Notes: generated by a model from the sequence alone, not told the origin. A DNA stretch of 11,218 bases from Candidatus Woesearchaeota archaeon (GCA_026394935.1 JAPLZR010000071.1:1-11218); one strand, 5' to 3'; positions 1 through 6,167 are shown, counted from the stretch's first letter. Numbers and translations: made by a program.

Positions 1-287
1 TTAGGAGGGTCATCACCAAGAATGCCACCAAAAATGAAATAACTGAATTTTTTGGCAATTTCAGGCGTAAGCGTTTCTTAAGCCTCAGGATCAATAATGC
101 AGGCATTATCGAAAAGAAGCTGTTTAACGCTTATGGGCTCAACCCTGCCAAACTTTTTCAGCACGGCACTTTTGACATTAGTAAATAAAAGATTCTTTTT
201 ACCAACAAAAGAAGAAATGTGAGCGTACTCAAGCAAACACCACTTGAAAAGCTTCGGCTCAAGATGCTCGATGACAAACATACTCAC
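1..287 (-). pseudogene. SFM1-like SPOUT methyltransferase (PF04252-type), interrupted by in-frame TAA, partial at window edge
   Basis: The N-terminal part (residues around IEHLEPKLFKWCLLEY and VGKKNLLFTNV) matches what I remember of the archaeal/eukaryotic SPOUT family that includes yeast Sfm1, a methyltransferase acting on ribosomal protein uS3. The frame reads to DPEA, meets TAA at 78-80, and then continues in the same frame with ETLTPEIAKKF and FIFGGILGDDPP up to the window edge. The second half therefore still encodes the family's glycine-rich GGILGDxPP segment of the SAM-binding knot. A single base change (AAA or GAA to TAA) would explain the interruption, and no frameshift is needed. 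GTG at 287 overlaps the rpoN stop as GTGA; ATG at 281 (MFVIEH) fits the family start better. It is the last visible gene of the ribosomal operon. It could be a young pseudogene, a sequencing error or a read-through gene. Family assignment is fairly sure; functional status is open. Confidence 0.72.
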
Positions 288-481
288 GTCTTCTTGAACT
301 GGGCAACCGTATCAATCAGGTCAACGTGACCCATAAACATTGCACGACAGCAATATCTTTCAAGACCGAGCTCGTCAAGAATGTCCTTCTTGTTCTCGCC
401 TTTCTTTGAACGAGCGTCAAACTCTTCCCACAACTGTGCAACCGGCTTTCCACAGCTCCAGCAACGAATTGGAATTATCAT
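284..481 (-). CDS. rpoN: DNA-directed RNA polymerase subunit N (Rpb10 homologue)
   Basis: This is the small zinc-binding subunit of archaeal RNA polymerase, part of the D-L-N-P assembly platform. The 65-residue protein is of normal family length. It starts MIIPIRCWSCGKPV, giving the first CxxC zinc pair at residues 7 and 10, and carries the RYCCRAMF signature near residues 43-50, whose paired cysteines complete the zinc site. A strong Shine-Dalgarno sequence (AGGAGGG) lies just upstream of the ATG, 9 bases after the uS9 stop. The stop overlaps the start of the downstream SPOUT gene. Position after uS9 is the usual archaeal order. Identification is secure. The gene usually called rpoK does not follow it here. 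Confidence 0.96.
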   Translation of the reverse strand: MIIPIRCWSCGKPVAQLWEEFDARSKKGENKKDILDELGLERYCCRAMFMGHVDLIDTVAQFKKT

Positions 482-490
482 TTTTCCCTC

Positions 491-886
491 CTAACGATAT
501 GACTTCTGACGTTTTGCACGCGCCTTACCCTGACAATTTGGCTTGTGCGTCTCCTTCCTACGAACGTCAGCAACAGTGAAAACACGATCATAATCGAGAT
601 ATTTAGTGTGCAATTTCTTGTCAAAAACAGCAAGAACCTTAGCAAGAGCAAGACGAATAGCCTCTGCCTGACCATTCACGCCACCGCCATTCACCCTAAC
701 ATTAATATTAACTTTCTTCGCAGCATCACCGGCAAGCAACAAAGCCTCCTCAATCTTGGCACGGAACATATTCTGAGGCAAAGTAGAAAACAAACGGCTA
801 TTAATACGAACAATACCTGCACCAGCAGTCAAAGTAGCACGAGCAACAGCCGTCTTCCTTGTTCCAACCTCATGAATCACTTTCAT
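491..886 (-). CDS. rpsI: 30S ribosomal protein uS9 (S9)
   Basis: This is the small-subunit head protein whose C-terminal tail reaches toward the P-site tRNA. The protein begins MKVIHEVGTRKTAVARA, the family's N-terminal signature. It carries an NGGGVNGQAEAIRLALAK segment in the middle and ends in the basic KRQKSYR tail that is diagnostic of uS9. I chose the ATG at 886 because its reading frame starts at the conserved motif, it has GGGAGGA six bases upstream, and it overlaps the uL13 stop as ATGA. An eight-residue upstream extension in the same frame has no support. Length is about 131 residues, normal for archaea. Confidence 0.96.
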   Translation of the reverse strand: MKVIHEVGTRKTAVARATLTAGAGIVRINSRLFSTLPQNMFRAKIEEALLLAGDAAKKVNINVRVNGGGVNGQAEAIRLALAKVLAVFDKKLHTKYLDYDRVFTVADVRRKETHKPNCQGKARAKRQKSYR

Positions 887-1308
887 ACGCGTCCTCCCAA
901 TGAAGTACACAGCTTGCCAATCGTCTGATACTTCAACCTCGGCAAATCACTTGCATCCTTAGAAACTTTGACGAGTTTTTTGTCCTTGAACTTATCAGGA
1001 ACGCCAATATAACACATGACTCTCTCAAACGCAGCACGACCACGACCAGTCTTATGCTGAACCATACCACGAACAATCCTGCGAACAAAACGATCAGGCA
1101 TCCTGCTGCGGAAAGGACCCTTCTCAGGACGACCAATATCGAAAATCAGCTTGTAATACCTAGCACGAACAACAGGAAAACTACCGCTGATAACTGCATT
1201 CTCGCAATTAAAGATGTTCACAGTGCTACCAAGCAAAGCCTGCTTGGCAGCATAACTAGCCATACGACCAGCAACCGCACCCGTCGCATCAATATTAATT
1301 TCTGTCAT
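883..1308 (-). CDS. rplM: 50S ribosomal protein uL13 (L13)
   Basis: This is an early-assembly large-subunit protein. The 141-residue product starts with INIDATGAVAGRMASYAAK, the nucleotide-binding-like opening of uL13. It continues with VNIFNCENAVISG and GPFRSRMPDRFVRRIVRGM, all typical of archaeal/eukaryotic L13 (L13a). It starts two bases after the eL18 stop; a short GGGA upstream is the only Shine-Dalgarno-like sequence, so translational coupling is likely. Its TGA overlaps the uS9 ATG. Identification is secure. Confidence 0.95.
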   Translation of the reverse strand: MTEINIDATGAVAGRMASYAAKQALLGSTVNIFNCENAVISGSFPVVRARYYKLIFDIGRPEKGPFRSRMPDRFVRRIVRGMVQHKTGRGRAAFERVMCYIGVPDKFKDKKLVKVSKDASDLPRLKYQTIGKLCTSLGGRV

Positions 1309-1310
1309 TT

Positions 1311-1673
1311 TTATCCCAACAGCTTAAGGTCTTTTGCCTTAGGTTTTTGTTTCAACAATTGCTCAATAGTAAGCGCCTTGCCCTTTGCCTGCTCGATACG
1401 CTCACGCGCACCCTCGCTAAACGACAAAGCAGCAACAACAACACTATGAGCGAGAACACCAGAGCCAAGAACCTTTCCAGGAACAACAACAGTCTCGTTC
1501 GGCTTGGTATAACGAGAGATACAACTAATATTGACAACTCTCCTCTGCCTAGTCGGCTTCTCCAAATCTTCAGCAACACGATCCCAAAGAGGAGCCTTCG
1601 AAGTAGTACTTTCTTTCCTCAAGCTCAGGATGAGCTGCTTCAATATTGGATTTGTCGGACCTGTTCGTTTCAT
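1311..1673 (-). CDS. rpl18e: 50S ribosomal protein eL18
   Basis: This is the archaeal/eukaryotic large-subunit protein eL18, structurally related to uL15. The 120-residue sequence has the family features: an N-terminal GPTNPILKQLILSLRK helix, a WDRVAEDL segment, RQRRVVNISCISRYTK, and VVVPGKVLGSGVLAHSVVVA in the core. ATG at 1673 has GGAG five to seven bases upstream. Unlike the other genes of the operon it does not touch its upstream neighbour: tRNA-Leu and an 83-base structured spacer separate it from rpoD. A TATA-like CATAAATC at about 1702-1709 would put an inferred start near 1679, so a private promoter is possible but unproven. In haloarchaea, as I recall it, a tRNA-Leu gene also precedes this gene. 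Confidence 0.94.
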   Translation of the reverse strand: MKRTGPTNPILKQLILSLRKESTTSKAPLWDRVAEDLEKPTRQRRVVNISCISRYTKPNETVVVPGKVLGSGVLAHSVVVAALSFSEGARERIEQAKGKALTIEQLLKQKPKAKDLKLLG

Positions 1674-1699
1674 TTTAACTCCATTTTGATTCTGATTTC

Positions 1700-1744
1700 C
1701 GATTTATGCAGGGCAACGCCGAACTCGGTTCGGCGGGTCCCGCC
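1700..1744 (-). promoter_or_regulatory. tRNA-Leu/eL18 intercistronic structured element with possible TATA
   Basis: Two GC-rich inverted repeats stand out in an AT-rich region. CGCCGAAC (1717-1724) and GTTCGGCG (1728-1735) form a perfect 8-bp stem with a 3-base loop. GGCGG (1732-1736) and CCGCC (1740-1744) form a 5-bp stem with a 3-base loop. They share bases 1732-1735, so both cannot form fully at once. A TATA-like sequence lies just downstream at about 1702-1709. Possible roles are tRNA 3' processing, attenuation, or setting eL18 expression. Only the repeats are directly seen. Confidence 0.45.
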
Positions 1745-1756
1745 ACGCTTCGCTTA

Positions 1757-1842
1757 TGCGGGGGAAGGGATTTGAACCCTCGCATCCACTAAGGAACTGG
1801 CACCTCAAGCCAGCGCATTTGACCAGGCTCTGCCACCCCCGC
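1757..1842 (-). tRNA. tRNA-Leu (anticodon GAG)
   Basis: The minus strand folds as a class II tRNA. Acceptor GCGGGGG at the 5' end pairs with CCCCCGC at the 3' end. The anticodon stem CTGGC/GCCAG encloses loop TTGAGGT with anticodon GAG, which reads CUU/CUC leucine. There is a long variable arm and a T arm containing GGTTCAAATCC. Discriminator A73 (complement of 1757) is the leucine identity base; CCA is not encoded and no intron is seen. Its 5' end is only six bases after the rpoD stop with no room for a separate promoter, so it is probably cut out of the ribosomal operon transcript by RNase P and tRNase Z. Confidence 0.96.
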
Positions 1843-1848
1843 GAGGGC

Positions 1849-2613
1849 TTATTTCTCGAGCTCGCCGACAAAATCGTCAAACAAGCTCGTTAAATGGTCA
1901 GCAGCACTAGCCAAAATTTCCGATGGAGCAAGCTGGCCCCACGGCTCAACATTAAATATGAAAGTGGAAGAGTCACGCTCGACCTTCACAATCTCATCAT
2001 TAATACCATCACACGCCTCATACAAATTATGCTGTTCAATCAGCTTGGCATCAATCTTGCCATTATTGAAAACCTGAGGCGGATATCTTTCCTTAAACTT
2101 ATCAAACTCCTTATGATTGTTATTAACAGTAACTTTAGGCTTGAAAGTGTACCAAGCAAGACAGGGAGAAAACTTTGAATGCTCCTTGCCAACACCCAAA
2201 ACAGCAGTGGCAACAAGCTCAAGCTCCTGACCCTTCAACAACTTAACAAGAGGCATCTTCGGAAAAACCGGCTTTATCTTTGGATCCTTGCTCTTCAAAT
2301 CCTCAGCATAAACAGTGCACGGACCCTTTGCCTTCAAAGTGAGCTTGACGGAATTCTTCGCACTCAACTCATCACCCGGCTTTCTCACATCATAACCTTT
2401 CAAGTCAGTAGTCAAAGGAACAAGACCAAAACGATGAGCAAGCACTTCATCATACAAAACACCATCATTCTGAACAAACTCAATCTCATCGATAGCCATG
2501 GAAGGGACTGCCTCGATCATCTCACGTCTCAATGCATTAGCAAAAGCAGGAGTGCTTTTCAAAACAAAAGTCACACGACCAGACTTCTTGTCCTTCTTAA
2601 GCAGTTCAATCAT
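1849..2613 (-). CDS. rpoD: DNA-directed RNA polymerase subunit D (Rpb3 homologue)
   Basis: This subunit pairs with L to form the scaffold on which archaeal RNA polymerase assembles. The 254-residue protein shows the alpha-like dimerisation signature NALRREMIEAVPSMAIDEIEF at residues 26-46, followed by VLAHRFGLVPLTTD (57-70), and an assembly-domain C-terminus (FNVEPWGQL, 220-228). Some archaeal D subunits carry a ferredoxin-like insertion binding Fe-S clusters. Here the corresponding stretch (roughly 165-212) has one cysteine, C201, so no cluster is expected. ATG overlaps the uS11 stop as ATGA and has GGGGAAGG upstream. The stop lies six bases before tRNA-Leu. This is the archaeal rpoD, unrelated to the bacterial sigma factor of the same symbol. 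Confidence 0.95.
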   Translation of the reverse strand: MIELLKKDKKSGRVTFVLKSTPAFANALRREMIEAVPSMAIDEIEFVQNDGVLYDEVLAHRFGLVPLTTDLKGYDVRKPGDELSAKNSVKLTLKAKGPCTVYAEDLKSKDPKIKPVFPKMPLVKLLKGQELELVATAVLGVGKEHSKFSPCLAWYTFKPKVTVNNNHKEFDKFKERYPPQVFNNGKIDAKLIEQHNLYEACDGINDEIVKVERDSSTFIFNVEPWGQLAPSEILASAADHLTSLFDDFVGELEK

Positions 2614-3002
2614 ACTCGCCTTCCCCGCTTTCCACCTTTCTTACGACAACCGCCGTGCGGAACCGGCGTGACATCCTCAATAATACCAATCTTCAAACCC
2701 ATCCTGCTCAAAGCACGAATTGCAGCCTGAGCACCAGGACCAGGAGAATGAGGACCATTCTGACCACCAGGAGCCTTAACCTTCACGTGAACGCCATCAA
2801 TACCCTTTTCCAAAGCAGTTTCAGCAGCACGCTTAGCAGCCATCATAGCAGCAGTAGGAGAACTCTCAAGACGGTCAGCCTTGACCATCATACCACCACT
2901 CGCTATTGCAAGAGTTTCAGTGCCGGTAATATCAGTAATGTGAATAATCGTATCATTATAAGACGCGTAAATGTGAACTACACCCCAACGAAGCTCGCTC
3001 AT
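2610..3002 (-). CDS. rpsK: 30S ribosomal protein uS11 (S11)
   Basis: This is a small-subunit platform protein contacting 16S rRNA near the E site. The 130 residues contain the family core: VVHIYASYNDTIIHITD, SGGMMVKADRLESSP, AAMMAAKRAAE, a GPGAQAAIRAL segment, and a basic end with HGGCRKKGGKRGRR. Length matches archaeal uS11. ATG overlaps the uS4 stop (ATGA) with GGGTGAG upstream, and its own stop overlaps the rpoD start. These overlaps suggest coupled translation of uS4, uS11 and RpoD. Identification is secure. Confidence 0.96.
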   Translation of the reverse strand: MSELRWGVVHIYASYNDTIIHITDITGTETLAIASGGMMVKADRLESSPTAAMMAAKRAAETALEKGIDGVHVKVKAPGGQNGPHSPGPGAQAAIRALSRMGLKIGIIEDVTPVPHGGCRKKGGKRGRRV

Positions 3003-3640
3003 TTCTTCTCACCCGCCTTATGCTCTTTCTTTGCCGCCACAGGCTTGTGTTTCGGCTCTTCTTTCTTAACTTCTTTAGGAGCTTCCTTCTTGACTTCAGC
3101 AGGAGCTTTAACTTCATGAATCACTTTTTTCGTAACACGCTCAGGATGCTCAGGATTTGCCAAAGAGCTTGTTGCAATAATGCCAATCTGACCCTCTTCT
3201 GAAATAGGAACAAGATAACAAGGAGAACAAACCTGCTTTTTACCAACAAAAACGTGCTCGTGAACAATAAACTGGCGAGACTGCAAAGGAGTCTTAGCAA
3301 AACCCTTCTTCAAAAGAAGAGTCTGCAAACGGCGGTCAAGCAAATTCTTAAGCGTCAAAGCAAGAACATCATCAAGAACAGCATCAACCGGCAAAAGACC
3401 AAGATTGTTCAAACGACCAAGCAACTGCTTACCTTCAAGCTTTGCCTGCTCAGACCTCAAAGCAATCAAACGCTTAGCCTGATTCTTAAAACCCTTCAAC
3501 TTACTTTCAACCTTCCATAACTCGCGCTTTGTACGCATACCATACTCGCGGACAACAATACTCTCCTCCTCAATACGAGCAGCCTGCCAAGGATGAGCAG
3601 GACCAGAATACTTCCCCCTAAACTTTCTAGGATCACCCAT
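2999..3640 (-). CDS. rpsD: 30S ribosomal protein uS4 (S4)
   Basis: This is a primary 16S rRNA-binding protein of the small subunit body. It starts MGDPRKFRGKYSGPAHPW and carries REYGMRTKRELWK (31-43), both typical of archaeal S4. An S4 RNA-binding domain lies at about residues 103-148 (RRLQTLLLKKGFAKTPLQ through QVCSPCYLVP). From about residue 171 it ends in a roughly 40-residue Lys/Glu/Pro/Ala-rich tail with repeats of the kind EVKKEAPKEVKKEEP, which looks disordered; such tails vary among archaea. The start directly abuts the uS13 stop (TAAATG). Bacterial S4 is a translational repressor of its operon; whether that holds here is unknown. Confidence 0.95.
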   Translation of the reverse strand: MGDPRKFRGKYSGPAHPWQAARIEEESIVVREYGMRTKRELWKVESKLKGFKNQAKRLIALRSEQAKLEGKQLLGRLNNLGLLPVDAVLDDVLALTLKNLLDRRLQTLLLKKGFAKTPLQSRQFIVHEHVFVGKKQVCSPCYLVPISEEGQIGIIATSSLANPEHPERVTKKVIHEVKAPAEVKKEAPKEVKKEEPKHKPVAAKKEHKAGEKK

Positions 3641-4132
3641 TTAGCCACCCGCAGGACCGCTCTTCTTACTAGCAGGCTTAGCCTTACCAGAGGTCTTAAC
3701 GCCCATAACTTTGCCTTTGTTGGCCCTGAAATTGCTACGAGTACGCTGACCACGCACTGGCTGACTAAATGAGTGGCGAACACCCTTGTAACACTTAATA
3801 CGCTTCATCATCTTAATGTCATTTTCCTTATTGAAAATCAAATCATTAGTAATAACGTGCCTGTTAACGTTAGTCTCAGGATCACGCCTCCTGTTAAACA
3901 TCCAAGAAGGCAAAGGCTGCTTCTCAATATTCCTGACAAGCTCGTCAAGCCTCTTAATATCAACATCAGAAAGATTGCCGATCTTCCCAAAACCAGGAAT
4001 TTTTGCAAGCTGGCAAACAGCATTAGCAAGAGGAATACCAACACCACGGATGTCCTTCAAAGCAATAACTACCGCTTTCTTGCCATCCAAATCAGTGTTC
4101 GCGATACGAATAAGGTATTTGAATTCTGCCAT
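3641..4132 (-). CDS. rpsM: 30S ribosomal protein uS13 (S13)
   Basis: This is the small-subunit head protein that bridges to the large subunit and touches tRNA. The 163-residue sequence has the classic opening RIANTDLDGKKAVVIALKDIRGVG, a helix-two-turns-helix region up to about residue 60, and the basic C-terminal segment GVRHSFSQPVRGQRTRSNFR, which matches the family pattern (G-x-RH...PVRGQRT). It is the first gene of the operon. The ATG at 4132 lies about 68 bases downstream of the inferred transcription start and directly after a leader hairpin. Only a weak GGA is seen as ribosome binding site. Confidence 0.96.
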   Translation of the reverse strand: MAEFKYLIRIANTDLDGKKAVVIALKDIRGVGIPLANAVCQLAKIPGFGKIGNLSDVDIKRLDELVRNIEKQPLPSWMFNRRRDPETNVNRHVITNDLIFNKENDIKMMKRIKCYKGVRHSFSQPVRGQRTRSNFRANKGKVMGVKTSGKAKPASKKSGPAGG

Positions 4133-4141
4133 TTTAATCCA

Positions 4142-4166
4142 GGTAGAATGAAGTAATCATTCCACC
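4142..4166 (-). promoter_or_regulatory. Leader hairpin before the uS13 start codon
   Basis: On the minus strand GGTGGAATGA and TCATTCTACC form a 10-bp stem (one G-T pair) with a 5-base loop. Its 3' arm ends nine bases before the uS13 ATG. A second weaker pairing, ATCGC with GCGAT, occurs further upstream (4172-4199). The position suggests control of translation initiation, but no known archaeal leader motif is recognised. Confidence 0.5.
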
Positions 4167-4220
4167 CTAAAATCGCTCCAATCACGGAACTCGGGCGATA
4201 ATATGCTGGGAAAGAGGGTG

Positions 4221-4234
4221 GTTTATAAATATAT
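4221..4234 (-). promoter_or_regulatory. TATA box of the ribosomal/RNA polymerase operon
   Basis: The minus strand reads ATATATTTATAAAC, an excellent archaeal TATA box, between tRNA-His and uS13. At the usual 25-27 bp spacing transcription would start near 4200, leaving a leader of about 68 bases. No other strong TATA box is seen until the end of the operon, so it probably drives uS13 through rpoN. Confidence 0.7.
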
Positions 4235-4259
4235 CGGAAGGGCGTACAGAAGAGTTAAG

Positions 4260-4331
4260 GGCGACCGCCGGGAGTTGGACCCGGTCTACAAGAGTCACAG
4301 TCTCGTATGCTACCGTTACACCACGGCCGCC
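4260..4331 (-). tRNA. tRNA-His (anticodon GTG) with encoded G-1
   Basis: The minus strand folds into a cloverleaf. Acceptor GCGGCCG pairs with CGGTCGC. The D arm contains GTGTAACGGTAGCAT. Anticodon stem CGAGA/TCTTG encloses loop CTGTGAC with anticodon GTG, reading histidine codons. T stem CCGGG/CCCGG encloses loop TCCAACT. The base at 4331 gives G-1 and 4260 gives C73, the extra G-1:C73 pair that is the histidine identity element, so G-1 is encoded rather than added after transcription. CCA is not encoded. Confidence 0.95.
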
Positions 4332-4357
4332 ATAAACAAGAAAGGGCATATCTGAGA

Positions 4358-4366
4358 CTTATAAAT
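4358..4366 (-). promoter_or_regulatory. TATA box of tRNA-His
   Basis: Minus-strand TTTATAAGT ends directly next to the stop codon of the upstream membrane protein gene and is centred about 31 bases before the mature tRNA 5' end. An inferred start near 4336 would leave a very short 5' leader for RNase P. Confidence 0.6.
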
Positions 4367-4849
4367 CTACTTTTTTCTTAAATGGAAAAAGGCGCCAGGA
4401 ATAACATAGCCAAACACGTAAACAGCGCCGACAAGAATTGCGTTATGAGGAGGAGTTGCAAGCTTCAACAGAATAATCAACTTGTTGGAAAGAACTGCAA
4501 AAATACCGACATTAATCAAAGCAATACAAGGAATGAAAATAGAAGCGATAATGTGCTGTTCTGTCTGCAACTGCTCCAAGCTATGCAGGATAAAACTGAA
4601 AAACAAACCAAAACTTGCACCGATAAAAAACAAAGAAAAATACAAGGACCAGCCCTCCAAAATTAAAAGGAAAGGAACCAGAACAACAGAAATAACAAAA
4701 TTAGCAATAATCGCAAGGAAAAGCAAAACCCAGTACAAAGCAGAATCAACACCAACAATCCAGCCAGGCTTTGACTTCTCAGCCTTAGCAAGAATATCCT
4801 CAGTCCTTACCGCCAATTCAGGCGTCCACTCCTTATGCTCATGCTTCAT
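4367..4849 (-). CDS. Four-helix integral membrane protein of unknown function
   Basis: I do not recognise the family. The 160-residue protein has a hydrophilic, charged N-terminus (about residues 1-30, several Lys and Glu) and then four hydrophobic segments at about 36-63, 66-90, 99-130 and 136-157. It ends in a basic FFHLRKK tail, suggesting that both termini are cytoplasmic by the positive-inside rule. No signal peptide or catalytic motif is seen; polar residues near the third segment include HSLEQLQTEQH. The ATG overlaps the stop of the MinD-like gene (ATGA), so the two are probably co-translated, which hints at a membrane partner or cargo of that ATPase. That link is inference from position only. 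Confidence 0.8.
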   Translation of the reverse strand: MKHEHKEWTPELAVRTEDILAKAEKSKPGWIVGVDSALYWVLLFLAIIANFVISVVLVPFLLILEGWSLYFSLFFIGASFGLFFSFILHSLEQLQTEQHIIASIFIPCIALINVGIFAVLSNKLIILLKLATPPHNAILVGAVYVFGYVIPGAFFHLRKK

Positions 4850-5562
4850 AATCCAAGCCTCGTAAACAAAGACACTTCCTGAACAGGAGATTGATACTCC
4901 AAGTTCATAAGTTTTGCGGCAAACTGCTTCAAAACATTACTGGCCACCAGCTCAGGATGATACTCAACAATAGAATAACCATGACGCAAAGCCTCCCTCA
5001 TAATCGGCTCTTCAGGAATAACACCTAGAACAGGCAAGGAAAGAAGCTGATGAATATTGCCTGCAGAAAGGTCAACATTATCAGAATGCATACGATTAAT
5101 GACGAGACCACGAACTTTACACCCTCTTGACAACTTCTGAATGTCCATAACACTCGGAAAATCAGGCTGGGTAACAAGCAACAAATCACAATCAGGCCTG
5201 TACCACCTATGGTCGTTAGTAGGAACGTCAATGACGACAATGTCAGCCAGCTTTCTCAGCTGAGACAACAAAACAGACGGGTGAGGAACATTAACAACAT
5301 TCAAACTGCTCAAAAGAAGCTTCAGACCAGAACCACTGTGATAAACCGCATCCTCAAGCTTTCGAACACCAAGCAAAACATCCTGAATAGTGCGCTCTGC
5401 CAAAGGCATACCCGCATGATAACCAAGCTTAGGAGTCTTAACATCACCGTCAACCAGCAAAACATCAAAACCAAAACTCTTCAAACAAAAAGCCAGATTC
5501 TTAGCCACAGTAGTCTTGCCCTGACCTGCATTTCCTGAAACAAGAAAAACCTTACTCATCAT
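4846..5562 (-). CDS. MinD/ParA-family P-loop ATPase with altered Walker A
   Basis: The 238-residue protein has the MinD/ParA layout: P-loop SGNAGQGKTT (residues 9-18), LLVDGDVKTPKLG (35-47) as the A' region, IVVIDVP (108-114) at the Walker B/switch II position, VINRMHSD (154-161) at the nucleotide base-contact position, and VLGVIPEEP (178-186). The family's signature lysine (KGGxGKT) is replaced: the P-loop reads NAGQGKT, with Asn at the lysine position. Switch II reads DVPTND instead of the usual D-x-P-x-G. The last residues, SLFTRLGL, could form a short amphipathic membrane-targeting helix like that of MinD. A double ATG opens the gene at 5562/5559. It lies 63 bases after an uncharacterised gene and overlaps a four-helix membrane protein gene. 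A role in localising something at the membrane is plausible but inferred. Confidence 0.85.
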   Translation of the reverse strand: MMSKVFLVSGNAGQGKTTVAKNLAFCLKSFGFDVLLVDGDVKTPKLGYHAGMPLAERTIQDVLLGVRKLEDAVYHSGSGLKLLLSSLNVVNVPHPSVLLSQLRKLADIVVIDVPTNDHRWYRPDCDLLLVTQPDFPSVMDIQKLSRGCKVRGLVINRMHSDNVDLSAGNIHQLLSLPVLGVIPEEPIMREALRHGYSIVEYHPELVASNVLKQFAAKLMNLEYQSPVQEVSLFTRLGL

Positions 5563-5625
5563 TTTGTTCTTTCTACCATTCCGGTCTGCGACTTGAGCGC
5601 TTCTCCTCTTGCAAAGCCGCGGCGC

Positions 5626-6096
5626 TTATGCTCCCCCTTCACCTTGAATCAACCGAGAAATGTAGATTAAAAAATCTTTCGTCTTTTCAAAATAATCAGA
5701 GATAATGTCAATAGTAATCTCAACCTTTCCGTCATCCAAAAAGGCAGTCATAGTAACATGACGCCTGTACTCCTGAGTACGAGCAAACTTGGCTTTGTCA
5801 ATCTTCCTCAACATCAAATAAAAATCACAGAAATCAGTAATAACCTTGTCATTGGCATAAAGCATCTTGACCTGATCAACCTTAACCTTCGGCAAAGCGG
5901 AAGCTTCTAAAATCTTCTTCTGAACTTTAGCGTGCTCAATCAAAGCATCAAGCGCGAAACCCACAGTATTAATCAAACGCTCGATAATGCTCTTGATAAC
6001 ATCAACCGTACGAGTATACTTCAAACTAACAGAAATACTGTGGTCTGCACGTTTCAACTCTTGTAAAGCAAGCTGTATTGATTCTTCTGGGTTCAT
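5626..6096 (-). CDS. Conserved-looking mostly helical protein of unknown function
   Basis: I do not recognise the family. From the ATG at 6096 (MNPEESIQLALQEL) the protein has 156 residues. About residues 1-110 look almost wholly helical, rich in heptad-like Leu/Ile/Val/Ala with many Lys and Glu. A probable beta hairpin follows (VTMTAFLDDGKVEITIDII), then a final amphipathic helix (YFEKTKDFLIYISRLI). There is no signal peptide, membrane segment or cysteine motif. ATG 6096 is chosen over an upstream in-frame TTG (6123) because it is an ATG and sits about 50 bases after the nearer TATA box. It is followed after 63 bases by the MinD-like gene and is probably in its operon, so an adaptor or partner role is possible. 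Confidence 0.75.
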   Translation of the reverse strand: MNPEESIQLALQELKRADHSISVSLKYTRTVDVIKSIIERLINTVGFALDALIEHAKVQKKILEASALPKVKVDQVKMLYANDKVITDFCDFYLMLRKIDKAKFARTQEYRRHVTMTAFLDDGKVEITIDIISDYFEKTKDFLIYISRLIQGEGGA

Positions 6097-6167
6097 ACAA
6101 CTGCGGCAAGAAATGAGCCTCAACCGTGTTCTTCATCACTACGGGCCATTTCGGGCGCGCAATATGG

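Noticed and set aside
78..80. TAA as a recoded sense codon
   Set aside because: TAA clearly ends other genes here (rpoD just before a tRNA, uS13 abutting uS4), and no stop-suppressor context is visible; nonsense mutation or sequencing error is simpler.
5596..5626. AGCGC/GCGCT inverted repeat between the unknown gene and the MinD-like gene
   Set aside because: Only 5 bp with a long loop; competing short pairings exist and no T tract follows.
5704..5780. R-x6-H in the unknown helical protein (RTQEYRRH), resembling a HEPN nuclease motif
   Set aside because: HEPN proteins have this motif at the start of a final helix. Here it is followed by a likely beta hairpin (VTMTAFLDDGKVEITI), so the fold does not fit.
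6097..6150. Possible C/D box RNA (GTGATGA near 6133-6139)
   Set aside because: No matching CUGA D boxes at the right spacing and no terminal stem.
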